From the NCBI GenBank assembly GCA_963082875.1, contig OY720097.1, positions 2,666,001-2,730,000 of the forward strand: a DNA stretch of 64,000 bases, read 5' to 3'. Below the pieces are notes generated by a model, which worked only from the letters and a program-made list of their open reading frames with translations, did no database searches and was not told where the DNA came from. Below, in pieces: positions 45,901-55,331 of the stretch; position 1 is the first letter of the stretch; each line of letters begins with the position of its first letter. This DNA is from Corella eumyota. Its lineage: Eukaryota > Chordata > Ascidiacea > Phlebobranchia > Corellidae. The translations under genes and the position numbers were made by a program.

Positions 45901-46493
45901 CATCAAAGAATTGTACATGAACACTTTTAGTTTCAAAATATTTATTAGTATCAGGATCATTGCAAACTAACGACGGCCACCAAGGATATCCATCAAGTTT
46001 TGCCCATATCATGTCCCCAAGCTCATACTTTTGATGATGAGTACTTGAAATTTAATTAATTTATTAGAATGTTAATAGCAATCTGTTTGAATTGCTCGAT
46101 AATTATACTGCTTATTAAGTGATATGAACTCCTGCTGAGCCATATTTGTTTTAAATATGTATTCTGTAAGAGGATTGACTTTAAGGCCTAAAAAAATAAC
46201 CCAGTTAAAATCGAAATTTTTTATAATATAATAAATAGCACCTTCAGACCTTACTTTAAGACACTACAGCATAAAAGCAGTGGAAATCGAACACCAGACC
46301 TCATGTAATAAAAACTAAGTTTAATTAAATATAAAACATTTTTCACTCACTCTTTTTTAGGAGTTGCATTTTTCGTTAATTTCTGATCATTTGTTGTTTT
46401 ATTTTTTGCAGTTTGATCTTCGTTTTCCTTATTATTACTTTTGCTTTTCGGTGATTTGACAAAATAGTTAAATAACGAATTCTTTTGTGGCAT
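33945..46493 (-). CDS. MSH6: DNA mismatch repair protein MSH6
   Basis: Mispair-binding partner of MSH2 in MutS-alpha. 1281 residues in 24 exons, exact frame. Exons: 46493-46351, 46043-45850, 45531-45436, 45327-45236, 44957-44814, 44688-44281, 44116-43846, 43290-43052, 42507-42365, 42143-41981, 41606-41443, 41024-40900, 40451-40316, 39783-39678, 39462-39318, 38947-38758, 38526-38403, 37430-37313, 36755-36538, 36167-36050, 35624-35535, 35026-34872, 34306-34110 and 34011-33945. An N-terminal PCNA-box-like KNSLFNYF is followed by a PWWP domain (about 52-110, GYPWWPS), an acidic/basic linker, and the mismatch wedge F363-Y-E365 ([12 protein letters not shown]). The ATPase has Walker A at 1061-1069 (GPNMGGKST) and Walker B D1140-E1141 (VLLDELG). 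The intron after exon 17 uses a GC donor. Introns carry many SINEs. Confidence 0.96.
34431..34692 (+). repeat. tRNA-derived SINE
   Basis: Main-family copy in the last-but-one intron of MSH6. The head GGCGTGGTGTAGTGGT is intact; the hinge is short by about 20 bp and the tail decayed. Confidence 0.75.
34761..34829 (+). repeat. SINE 3' fragment
   Basis: Holds GTTACTCTATGTTTAAGTCG through TTTCCCACATCGAGGATAAA and ATATATAC plus the A tail. It lies 70 bp after another copy of the same orientation. Confidence 0.7.
35127..35392 (-). repeat. tRNA-derived SINE
   Basis: Nearly complete main-family copy in an MSH6 intron, antisense to the plus strand. The head at the right edge reads as reverse of CCGGCAGCGTGG. 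An extra T run interrupts the A-box region. Confidence 0.8.
35682..35932 (-). repeat. tRNA-derived SINE, head truncated
   Basis: Tail TATATCTTTATCCTCGATG through the hinge and B box. The first 40 bases of the head are missing. Confidence 0.75.
36334..36432 (+). repeat. Decayed SINE remnants
   Basis: Contains TATAATCTATAATATCTTAAACTG and GCAACTCAAGACTGAG-like words of the SINE body. Boundaries are unclear and strand assignment is tentative. Confidence 0.3.
37022..37248 (+). repeat. tRNA-derived SINE, head truncated
   Basis: Starts in the B box (GAGGTTGTGGGTTCAATCC) and continues to an intact 3' end with TTCCCACATCAAGG and ATATATAC plus A run. Confidence 0.75.
37548..38352 (+). repeat. SINE copy split by a DNA transposon
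   Basis: The 5' part (37548-37786) and the 3' part (38320-38352, ACCTTACCACATCGAGG) form one SINE. The 525-bp element at 37787-38311 lies inside its AAAGTC/AACCTT junction. Confidence 0.8.
37787..38311. mobile_element. Non-autonomous hAT-like DNA transposon (MITE)
   Basis: A 525-bp element bounded by long terminal inverted repeats: the left end CATAGAGATACTAATATATA is mirrored exactly at the right end. Inner segments GATTTGCCATACTGGCC and GGCGAGTATGGCAAATC are also inverted copies. It is flanked by GTAAAGTC and GTCAAGTC, an 8-bp near-identical pair, and starts with CA, both typical of hAT elements. There is no open frame for a transposase, so it would depend on one supplied elsewhere. It sits inside an older SINE within MSH6 intron 17. 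Confidence 0.85.
39000..39222 (-). repeat. tRNA-derived SINE, 3' truncated
   Basis: The right edge holds the reversed head (AAGTGTTCTAACCACTACAC reads as GTGTAGTGGTTAGAACAC on minus) and the hinge. The tail side is decayed. Confidence 0.65.
39923..40200 (+). repeat. tRNA-derived SINE
   Basis: CCGGCAGCATGCCGTAGTGG head, B box GGTCGTGGGTTCAATC, full body, and a decayed 3' hinge. Among the best copies for the head sequence. Confidence 0.82.
40580..40830 (-). repeat. tRNA-derived SINE
   Basis: Reversed copy running from TTTTTATCCTCGATATGGG to CCACAACATCAGGCAACCG. The body is diverged. Confidence 0.7.
41157..41440 (+). repeat. tRNA-derived SINE
   Basis: Head GGGCCGGGTGAAGTAGTTAAAACAC, B box GTTTTGGGTTCAATACCC, full but diverged body ending CAATCAAAGATAAATAAATA. 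Confidence 0.7.
41695..41957 (-). repeat. tRNA-derived SINE
   Basis: Complete reversed copy from TATATCTTTATCCTAGATG to the head CTACACCATGCTGCCGG. Confidence 0.8.
42599..42675. repeat. AT-rich minisatellite in an MSH6 intron
   Basis: At least four imperfect units of AAGTTAAAACTATTTT in tandem. Probably replication slippage. Confidence 0.75.
42728..42980 (-). repeat. tRNA-derived SINE, head truncated
   Basis: From the reversed tail TATATATCTTTATCCTTAATG to the B-box region TTGAACCCACGACCTCATG; the A-box end is absent. Confidence 0.75.
43470..43580 (-). repeat. tRNA-like SINE head, second family
   Basis: The minus strand reads CGGTAGTGTGGTTAAGCGG, then GGTTTCGGGTTTAAGC, and ends GCCACACTATTTGCCC. 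The A and B boxes resemble tRNA-Leu or tRNA-Ser. It shares its ends with the copy at 23303-23395. It is not a functional tRNA: no foldable acceptor stem was seen. Confidence 0.6.
46080..46312 (-). repeat. SINE fragments interrupted by unrelated sequence
   Basis: Two reversed SINE segments: AATTATACTGCTTATTAAGTG to GAGCC, and CTTTAAGACACTACAGCAT to GACCTCATG. About 90 bp of non-SINE sequence sits between them. Confidence 0.55.
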
Positions 46494-47213
46494 ATTTAAA
46501 AACTTTAAATTTAATATATTTCTAAGTTTAAATGCAATTAGCTAAGTTAAAATATTAATTTTTGCAAAATTGATAACAACAACAGCATGATTTTATACCC
46601 CGCGAAAAGACTAATCATGCGTTTTATCAGTTTTTTAATTCGATTTATCCTCAAATGTATTATTTTCTGACAACATCCTTCCATTATATTTCACACAAAC
46701 ACTAACCTTTAAATTTTTCTTAATTATACATATCATCCACATCATAAATGTGTTCTGTTTAATATCCCATAATAATTAATTTTCCGCGAATAAACTAAAA
46801 AGAGCAATACAGCTATAACTATAAAAAATACATTTAAAACTACAGTTTAGCAAATAGAAATATACAAGAACATGGATTAGTTATTAATAAATTACCCAAT
46901 AAAAATTTGCCGCATTAACAAGTACATTATAATACATTATATAAATCATTGCACACATTATTCGATAGTTATTATTCTAGGGTAAATATATAAAAGCAAT
47001 CTTCAATAAAATGGAAACAACAAAATATAGAAATGAATTTTGTTACACATGCGATTATACAATTTTAACAAAAATTACAATATGTAAGCATACATTATAG
47101 CATCATGAGCCGTAAGATTTACTACAATGATTTTAAAGAGTTACAAAAAATACATTTAAAAGCACAGTGACTACAAATAATTTAGTTTGCTTCCGCTACC
47201 GAAATTTAAGTAT
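46494..47213. other. MSH6 promoter and ARHGAP1 3' UTR
   Basis: Contains the candidate MSH6 promoter at 46591-46608. The remainder is AT-rich without visible features. Confidence 0.45.
46591..46608 (-). promoter_or_regulatory. TATA box and E2F-like site of MSH6
   Basis: The minus strand reads TTTTCGCGGGG followed directly by TATAAAA, about 100 bp upstream of the MSH6 ATG. The CG-rich core resembles E2F sites found on S-phase repair genes; this is inference from sequence only. Confidence 0.35.
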
Positions 47214-50200
47214 TTAACAGTCTGAATCATCAGCAAATAACTGGTTATGATTGTTTAGTAACAACATCACAAATGTGTTAATTGGACCCATTGCTACGAG
47301 TGATGCAACCTGTTAATATAAAGAAAATATTAGACATAATGTAGTGGTAAGAGCACTTGACTTCACTACAAGAGGTCCTGGGTTCGTTCCCTACTGTTTT
47401 CAATTTGTAAGTCCTTAAGTAAGGGTATTTAGATGACTTTTACTTACCCAAAAGCAAATCAGCAAAGTGATTGTCGGGCAATTATAATTAACAAACATTC
47501 TAAATATTTAAAGTCATTTCTAGACTGGGTCAAAGTAACATAGTTTTTAGTAGTAGACCTTAGTAAAGCAATTATAGTAATAGTCAATAAAAACGACAAG
47601 TTTAACTAAGTTAAATGATTGACCGAAATCTAGGTCAATTTTAACTGAAAAAAATTAAAATATACATACAGCATCAGTTGACCAAATCAAGTTAGGTCCA
47701 AACACAATAGCCAGGTTGTTTACATTCATTTTATTCTCATCCGATTTGCTTGCTACTTCAATTAAAAAATCCATCAAATATTTGAGAGCTTTAAAGTTTT
47801 TGGAAGGGAGTTTGGATAGAATCGAACTCATCACCCGAACTCTTGTATCAGCATCTACACCTAAATAATTTCATTTTTAATAGTTTTTTGCATCTGGCAC
47901 AGTGGTTAAGGCACTGAACATCACTACATAAAGTCATGGGTTTAATTCCCCAAAAATTCTATTCTGTAGCATCCTTAAGTAAAGTGTGTATTGATATCAA
48001 ATGTAGCTAAACACGAAAATCTATTAGTAGTTTAATATTTGGCAATATTGTTATGTTAAAAACACAAGAATAGTCAATGCAACTCAATACTGCATGTAAA
48101 ATAATAAAAATTACCCAATGATGGGTCTGTCTGTAAATGCTTAGTCAATAAAGTATCAATGTTGATAAAAAAAATCAATATATACAAATATCACAAAAAA
48201 ATGACTTGAAAAATATATTCAAGGAAAAAAATCTATTTATGGATTTTACCATTCCTTAAATGTTATTTTAAGTTTTGACTTACTTGTGATGTTCAGAATG
48301 TCAGCATATAAATCAAATGTAAGTAATGGTTCGGGTAGTTTGCGAAGAAAGGATTTCAACATAACAGCAGCTACATGTGGATCATCAAAAGTAACCTTAA
48401 AAAAAGTATCATTATAGTTTACAAACACAAGTGTTTAACCACTACACCTTGCCGCCATGTTAAAGTATTTAGCATTTTTGATGGAGGGGTTGTATCACAA
48501 GAATGCCACATGTTCTTGCACATTATTCTTTAAAAAAAATATTAATTTACTGCTTATTTTATTTCAAATACTGTCTAAAAAACTGTATAGGAATACGTAA
48601 AAATAACATTTTTCGCGGTAATTAAAATGCAAAATCCCAGCTGTTTTAAAAAAAAAATTTTGGCCGAAGTGTCTTGGCCGAGGTGTCCGGGGGCCGAAGT
48701 GTCTGGTTACACAAAATTAATATTGTTTTTAGATATAGCTAAACATAAATAATTAATTAAAATTCAAGAGAGAAATACTCACAGGTTTTCCTTCATTATA
48801 AAGTGCTTGAACTTCTTTAATAACAATAGAGGAGACGGATCTTCGAAATATTCCTTCTGTTAACATTCCTAATTAGGAAAAATATAAATTTAATTACTTT
48901 GGTATTTCCTAGATATTCTTATGTACAAAAACCATATTTTGTTTTTTAATAAGAAAATCAAAAATTTTTTTTTATTTCTATTTTTTTTTGGTATAAATAG
49001 TTAATAGTTAAATAAGGTAAATACATTACTTAACATACCTTCTTTGCGAATATAAGTTGTTGTTTCATACATCACTTTAGGTATTTCTAATCCAGGATTA
49101 TTTTCACTTAAGCTAAACAAGAACATAGTTTAAATGTGAGCAAAACTTTAGGAATAAAACCACAAAAAAAATTATTATTATAATATAAGCCTGAATGGAG
49201 TAAATGCATCCACATAAACCTAAAACTTGAAACAAAGTTTTATGTTAAAGTGTTATATCAGAGAATTTTGTAATTTTGTAAGTGATGTATAAAGCAAGTT
49301 AGTTTGGTTGACAATAAATCACAAAATGACTTTAGAATCTCTAAAAAATGTCTGTGGTGCTTACAATTTAATTTTCAAAAATACTGGAAAATTATTTACC
49401 TAAAAAACCAGGTTACCATATTTTTTCGAGTGACGTAGAAAGTTCTAAGTAGCGTAGTATATGTATACAAGCTAGTACTTTCTACGTCATCACAAACAGG
49501 GCTTCCCTTTCCCTTTTTTTAATTAATTTTAATTTTTTTTTCAAAGTTTTTTAACTTAAAAAGTAGGTGAAATTATTTAAAATTAAAATCAGTTTAGTGT
49601 TTAGTGACACCAATTTTATTAATTTTTGAGTAAAAAAATATTGCTAATATATGACCTTAAATAAAAATGTTTTTGTCAAGTTAAAATAATTTCTTACAAT
49701 TCAAGGGAAACACCGAACTGTTGTGTTGGCAAGGGAGCTACTGGATGAATACTATCAGATGCATCTCTAGGTCTTGAATCTAATTTAATTGTTTTCTTCA
49801 CAAGTTGATTGTCATGCCTAAAAAATTAATAATTGATTATCAACATATCCATTAATAAAATGGTTAATTAAAACACTACCACTACTTTTAGTACTTTTTT
49901 AATACCATTTTTGGTCTAAAAATTAAAAACTGCTAAATAACAAGCTAACTTAAACTTGTTAATTTCTTTTTTTTGTTGAACACATAAAAACATCAATGTT
50001 TAATTATTCAACTTACTCTATAACTTCTGCTGGTATTGGTAATTGATTAAGAGAAATATCACCAACAAGTTCATGCAAGTAGTTGACATACTTGATTTTA
50101 CGACCAAACTTAACACTGATAAAAGGTTTAAAAACGTTCCATAAAACACGAATAAACATGGTAGGATGGACGAGATACAGTGATTTTAGGTTCTTTTTGT

Positions 50201-52520
50201 ATCTAAAAAAAATCATTTTAACAATAAATAGGTATAATTATACAGCAGTATTACCTTTGCATAAAACACCGTTTTAAAAATTTAACGAATATTTTTTTTA
50301 TATATAAATTTATCCTCGATGTGGGAAGGTCAAATGCGCACCCCAAGCATAGAGTAACATCAGTTACCTTGACCCAGTCTCGAAGGGCCTGTGGCAAATT
50401 ATCCTGCTGATTAGGTATTGGCTCAACAGGAGTTCATACTGTTTATAGCGCCTTACTTAAAGGCGCTACAGCATGAGAGCAGTGAGAATTAAACCCACGT
50501 CCTCATGTGTGGTGTAGCAAGTGTTTTAATTTTAAAAATGTGATTGTTTAAAATTGCTATTTAAAATTTGAGAACTTTTATAAAGGTACAATTAATTTAT
50601 GTTTGCCTGTTGTTTATTTTAATTATGAAGTAAGTTTGAGTGACCAATTGTTAAAAATAATACATTATTTAAATATGAAACAGTAAACAAGATAATAAAA
50701 AACAATAAAATGTTAATTACTTTCTGTCAAAATGCGAATAAGCTTCACGCAACCACTTTAGTGAAGGTTTATTAGTGCTGTTGAGACCATAGTGTAGATA
50801 TACTAAGCTATAATCTGATTCAACATACTTGTCCAATGTAAAAGTTAAATATCTGAAAAAAATAGTTTAACATTTTCACAAAATTAAAAAAAAAAATTAA
50901 ATTAGGTATTTTTAAAAACAAAATTATAATTGCATACACCAGTGTATATTGACTTTGTATTATGTCAATTTTAATGTAATTAAATTGAATTGCAACTGTG
51001 GGCACAAGTATTTAGGTAATAAACTTTCCCTCTTTGTATGCACGCATTTTATGTTTACCAATAATATATAAAGCAAATGGTAAAAAACATGTAAATGATT
51101 ACTTAATTTCTAGTTCTAAAGTTAAAAAAAAAGTTTAATTGGTAAAGAAAAATACCCAATATCATAACATTATTGATGCATTTTTTTTAAATTATCTTGA
51201 ATTTTTTTGTACATAAACTTTAAGGGGGTATTAAGTACCCCCCTACCTATTCTTAAGTTGTTCTTACAAGGTTAAGGCATTAAGATTGGGTAAGGTAATT
51301 ACCATCAAGCCTTACTTGAAAACACAATAGAACTAGTCATAGAAAATTACAATACATACCCAAAAGCCTTATAAAAACAACGTCTTAGCCAATGTGCTAT
51401 AAGATTACATTGTATATGAGCACAACTTTATTTTTATGGAAGTCACAATCCACCTACCTTAATAGTTTGTGATGATCTAATATTTTGTTTGAGGGGAGTT
51501 TCGAAGCGCTGATAACAACAACAGGCCTTCCACTCGCATCTGCACCAGACACCTTAAAGAAAAGGTTATCTTTTCAAAAAAAAACTAGTATTAAAATACA
51601 GGTTTTTAGAATGTTTACCAAATACTGGTAATATTTTCTTTTAAAGATAACATCTAATTTTTATTTAAATATTTAATCAACTATACACAAACATTCATGA
51701 AATATTAACAGCAACAAAACCACTAATAGAAATTTGTTTAAAAAAACCTATATAAGATTGCAAATCTTGTATACATAAATATATTATTAAAATTCCTACT
51801 TCTACAATTCCATATTTAGCAATGTCACTAAACTCATTGGTTTCTTTAATATTGGGTTCTAGCTGGGATTTTATTTGATTTGAAGCTGTAGAATTATTTT
51901 CCCCAAAGTTTAGATCACCTTTTTCATATGAGTTTTCTACAAACAAAAAACAATTAATTGCAAATTTTTCTCAATTTTTTATTTTTTAAGTGTATAAGTT
52001 AATTAAATTTTGGGTTTGGTGACCATGCCATAACATACTTAAAATCTTTATGTAAACATTATTACTTTTGGCATGTTTTAAATCCTTAAATTGATTTTGT
52101 CATTTTTTCCCGTCGCATTGTTGTGATATTAATTGTATATCATATTTATTATTTACTCTTATCAATGTGCAAAAAAACAAAATAAAAAAAGAAAATAATA
52201 AAAGAAAGTTATGTGTAAAATCTAGCTGATTCAAACACAATACTACTTAATTTTTGATTTATTTTTTAAAATTTTTGTTAAATTAATAATTTCACAAAAT
52301 TATGTTTAGTTTAACAATTTTAATTAAAACAAAAACGATTAAAAATCTATTTTGTTAAATATACAATAACAACAAAAATAAATGAAAACTTACTTGCTTC
52401 ATTTTCCAAAGTTTTACTCAAACTTTCATCCTCATCAGGAAGGAACTGTAATTTTGCGGATTGAACCCGAGTTTGAGCTTCTGGTCCGAGATCAATCAAA
52501 GTTTCGTCGTTAAACGACAT
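47214..52520 (-). CDS. ARHGAP1: Rho GTPase-activating protein 1 (p50RhoGAP)
   Basis: Cytosolic GAP that switches off Cdc42 and Rho. 451 residues (human 439) in 11 exons with exact frame: 52520-52394, 51936-51800, 51552-51458, 50852-50721, 50202-50017, 49817-49698, 49112-49039, 48868-48783, 48395-48284, 47860-47670 and 47309-47214. An acidic, variable N-terminus is followed by a CRAL-TRIO/Sec14 lipid-binding domain (about 85-225, [20 protein letters not shown]), a short linker whose [12 protein letters not shown] matches human PLPNQQFGVSLQ, and the RhoGAP domain (about 262-440). The predicted arginine finger is R299 in EGIFRRS, and the LAIVFGPNL motif is intact. ARHGAP8 has the same layout, but the linker matches ARHGAP1. 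Confidence 0.95.
47338..47545 (+). repeat. tRNA-derived SINE, 3' truncated
   Basis: TAGTGGTAAGAGCACTTGAC head and GTCCTGGGTTCGTTCCC B box in an ARHGAP1 intron. The 3' end is lost after ACTGGGTCAAAGTAAC. Confidence 0.7.
47888..48050 (+). repeat. SINE head, diverged
   Basis: Carries CACAGTGGTTAAGGCACTG and GTCATGGGTTTAATTCCCC, then the hinge GTAGCATCCTTAAGTAAAG. Only the 5' half is visible. Confidence 0.6.
48424..48458 (-). repeat. SINE head fragment
   Basis: Reversed head only: AAGTGTTTAACCACTACAC then CTTGCCGCC. Confidence 0.55.
48660..48703. repeat. Three-unit GC-rich minisatellite
   Basis: Units TTGGCCGAAGTGTC (48660-48673), TTGGCCGAGGTGTC (48674-48687) and CGGGGGCCGAAGTGTC (48688-48703). 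The G+C content contrasts strongly with the surrounding ARHGAP1 intron. Confidence 0.85.
49431..49489. repeat. 13-bp perfect inverted repeat
   Basis: TGACGTAGAAAGT at 49431-49443 is mirrored by ACTTTCTACGTCA at 49477-49489 with a 33-nt spacer that is itself partly palindromic (ATATGTATAC). It lies in an ARHGAP1 intron. Confidence 0.85.
50296..50525 (-). repeat. tRNA-derived SINE, middle shortened
   Basis: Reversed copy from TTATCCTCGATGTGGGAAGG to TGTGGTGTAGCAAGTGTT. The TATCCCAAACT segment is missing. Confidence 0.75.
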
Positions 52521-53025
52521 TTTTAACAAACTTAAATCTAGCAAGAATTAAAAAAAGTGATAATAAGTGATGCAAACTTGACAATTTAAACCAGCACCGG
52601 AAAAATGCAACATTTCCTTATATGTTGTAATAATAATTGCAACTAAATTAGAAATAATAACAACGTTAAAACAAAGCGAAATAACCTTAACTCATATTAA
52701 TAACAATAAAGAATTATTTTTCACAGCTTGCATATTATGTGTGCGTGGTGTAATTTCCTCTTTTAATTTACATTTTTAAATCAACATAATGAAATCATAT
52801 TTATATATATTAGCTAGCCTACTATAAAAACTTTTATAAAAGCTTGAATAGCCTATTTCTAAACTTCTAATAAATCTTTATAGTCGAATCAGAACTGTAA
52901 TAAATTGAACTTTTAAATTTAAATGTGAATGATTACAGCAAAAAGTTAGAACTTTTGGTTTTTAAATCTTACGAAAATTAAATGCATAGTCTGTACTATA
53001 TTAGAAAAAAAAACAAAAAACAAAT
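52521..53025. other. TIPRL 3' end and ARHGAP1 promoter
   Basis: A 505-bp gap between co-oriented genes, AT-rich. No TATA box at a convincing distance and no other feature seen. Confidence 0.45.
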
Positions 53026-53835
53026 TTAAGTAGAGGAATTTTCACTGCTACAAGATGTTGATTTATCAGTAATCGGAAACTGAATTTTTTCTAATAAATT
53101 AAGTTTGATATCTAACAACTTATCCAAATAATTAGGGTCGTCTAAAACTGAAGGTGAAATGTTGTAGATCTCTTTTCGAGATTTTTCCTTTTCCAAATAT
53201 TCTCGAATAATATAATCCGTTCCAAACTCATGGTAATATCTCGTGTCGTGTATTCGAAACAAAACCCCGTCGACTCTTAAAAAGAATCTCATTAATATAA
53301 AGAAACAAGATGGCATGACTCTTATTTTTATAGTCGAATGAGCACTACCATTGTCAGCTAATTCATCCTCAAACAAGACTATTTCTTCGAAAAATAGAAT
53401 TTTCTCTTTTTTCTTTAGTTTTTCAATGTTAATTTTTTCTGTTGTTTCTTCGATTTTAAGTTGGTCTGTTCCAGTTAAAGTTCCTTTGTAGTTAGTGGTA
53501 AATGTCCAATCGAATGGGTTGACAGTTTCACTGATATACTCACTACCTGTTCTGCTCTCTCTCCATTGTTGAGCATACGAAACTTTAATCAAGTCGTGCG
53601 TTTTGTTTACTTCTTTAAGTGCATCCAATGCATTAAACTGCACTGAAAAACCTTCTTTGTTTTCGATCTTTAACAAGTTGTTTCCGAACGTCATTTCCGG
53701 TAAATGTGGTAGACCGAGTTCGCTTTCCCATTTCGTGGTTTCTTCGGAATTCAAAATCGAGCAACTTTGAGACGAAAAAGTCCAAGGACCGTACGAAAAT
53801 TGTTCTTTTTTGGGTTTCATTTGAAATTTAGACAT
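53026..53835 (-). CDS. TIPRL: TIP41-like protein
   Basis: Regulator that binds the catalytic subunits of PP2A, PP4 and PP6 and keeps them inactive, first known from yeast Tip41 in TOR signalling. 269 residues, close to the 272 of the human protein, in one exon. The family core is plain: FSYGPWTFSSQSCSI near the start, then LPEMTFGNN, IKVSYAQQW, NPFDWTFTTNYKGTL, FFEEIVLFEDELADNG and MPSCFFILMRFFLRVDGVLFRIHDTR. The ATG at 53835 gives MSKFQMKPKKEQF; the Met at position 6 is an alternative. Intronless, unlike the vertebrate gene. The last 20 residues are Ser-rich and poorly conserved. Confidence 0.95.
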   Translation of the reverse strand: MSKFQMKPKKEQFSYGPWTFSSQSCSILNSEETTKWESELGLPHLPEMTFGNNLLKIENKEGFSVQFNALDALKEVNKTHDLIKVSYAQQWRESRTGSEYISETVNPFDWTFTTNYKGTLTGTDQLKIEETTEKINIEKLKKKEKILFFEEIVLFEDELADNGSAHSTIKIRVMPSCFFILMRFFLRVDGVLFRIHDTRYYHEFGTDYIIREYLEKEKSRKEIYNISPSVLDDPNYLDKLLDIKLNLLEKIQFPITDKSTSCSSENSST

Positions 53836-55331
53836 GACCTAAATATCACACAGTTTCTAACCTTAGTTTAAATACTAAACAGCACTTAAGACTTTGTTTT
53901 AAGTGGTAGTAAATGTCAGTAATAAGTAAAGTTGTCAGGCCTGCAGGTTGTTTACGAAAATTATCTAAGTTGTTGTTTTGCAAATGTAAAACAAGAAAAT
54001 GTTGCCCTTTATCGCCACTACACGATATACTTTTAGTAAATTTTATCACCGCTTAAGAGAGCTGTGGCGCTTAAAATATGTTCAACTAAACTAATTTTTA
54101 GTGATATATATTTTTTTTAAAGTAAACATGGTGATATCGGATTATATGCCAAAAGGTCCCCAGTTCGATCCGCACAAATAGCTTATTTCCCATATTTAAA
54201 GTTTATGAATAGTTAACTACTCCTTTCTAGAAATAAATATCTCTAACCTTTATTTTTTAACTAATATTTTTAATTTATTGCAAATATCTATTTTGTTAAT
54301 CTTGTCAGTTTTTATATATTTTATAAAAGCCACACGAGTTAATTAACCTATCTTTTTAAACAAGCCATTCTAACTAAATAATGTTATAGCAGCAAACAAA
54401 CAACCAAATAAATTAACAGATTTTAATCAAAAATAATCAAAATAAACAAAAAATGCCTCATCTGGCAACAAAATAAACAAACAAAAATCAAAAAAAAATA
54501 ACAAATATTTGAAACAATATCAATTTTGACACCCGCAAAAATGGGGGTGATAAAGTACCAACCACAAAATGTAGTTTTAAGCACTCGCAACATTTAAATA
54601 CAATTTTATATTATAACTTTTTATGTATGGCAAATTTTAAAGACAAAACTATTAAAAGTTCAGCCAATGTGCACAATATTTTGACAAATTGAATGTTTAG
54701 AATTGGTCCAAAATAGAGTTTTTAAAATCGGGAATGACTTTTACGTTTAAAACTACACAATTTTATCAAAAAATAAACAAAGATAAATAAATGATTAAAC
54801 GCAAAATTATAAATTATGAACAAAAGTTTAAAAAAAAAACGCAAAAACTTGAACAATGTTAAATGGCAGTGTTATATTTAAAGGGCAAATGTGAACGTTG
54901 TTTAAATAATTATAAGTAAGTGCGTTCACTATTATTGGGGGTATATCTGTTAGTTTACAAATAGTCTTACTAACACATAGCAGCAAAAAGGACAAATTTA
55001 ACACACTATAGTTATCAAGGTGTTGATATATATTGGTAAAAAAACAGCTTTTTCGTTTTACTGAGTAGAAAAAATAGCAACATTAGCCTGAGAGAGATAT
55101 CGAGACGTAGCAACGTGGTAATAAGTTTATAAACTTTTCGTTCATTTGCTCGGTTCGTGTGACTGTACAATTCGGAAAAATAAACGATTACTAGAAGCAA
55201 GATTAACTAAATAAATCTCTAATTTTAACTCTATAAAGCGGTGGCTCTGGTAGGAACTTAAACCCAATGATTAAGTGGCGTTTTCGTCCTGCAGTTTTTG
55301 AAACAGCTTCGATTTTCGTTCAATAAAAAAT
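53836..55331. other. Delta 3' UTR and TIPRL promoter
   Basis: A 1.5-kb gap. Minus-strand AATAAA candidates lie at 54249-54254 and 54274-54279, which would give a 3' UTR of about 1 kb for the Notch ligand. No gene is supported here. A tRNA-like B-box word (CCCAGTTCGATCC) near 54159 stands alone. Confidence 0.45.
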
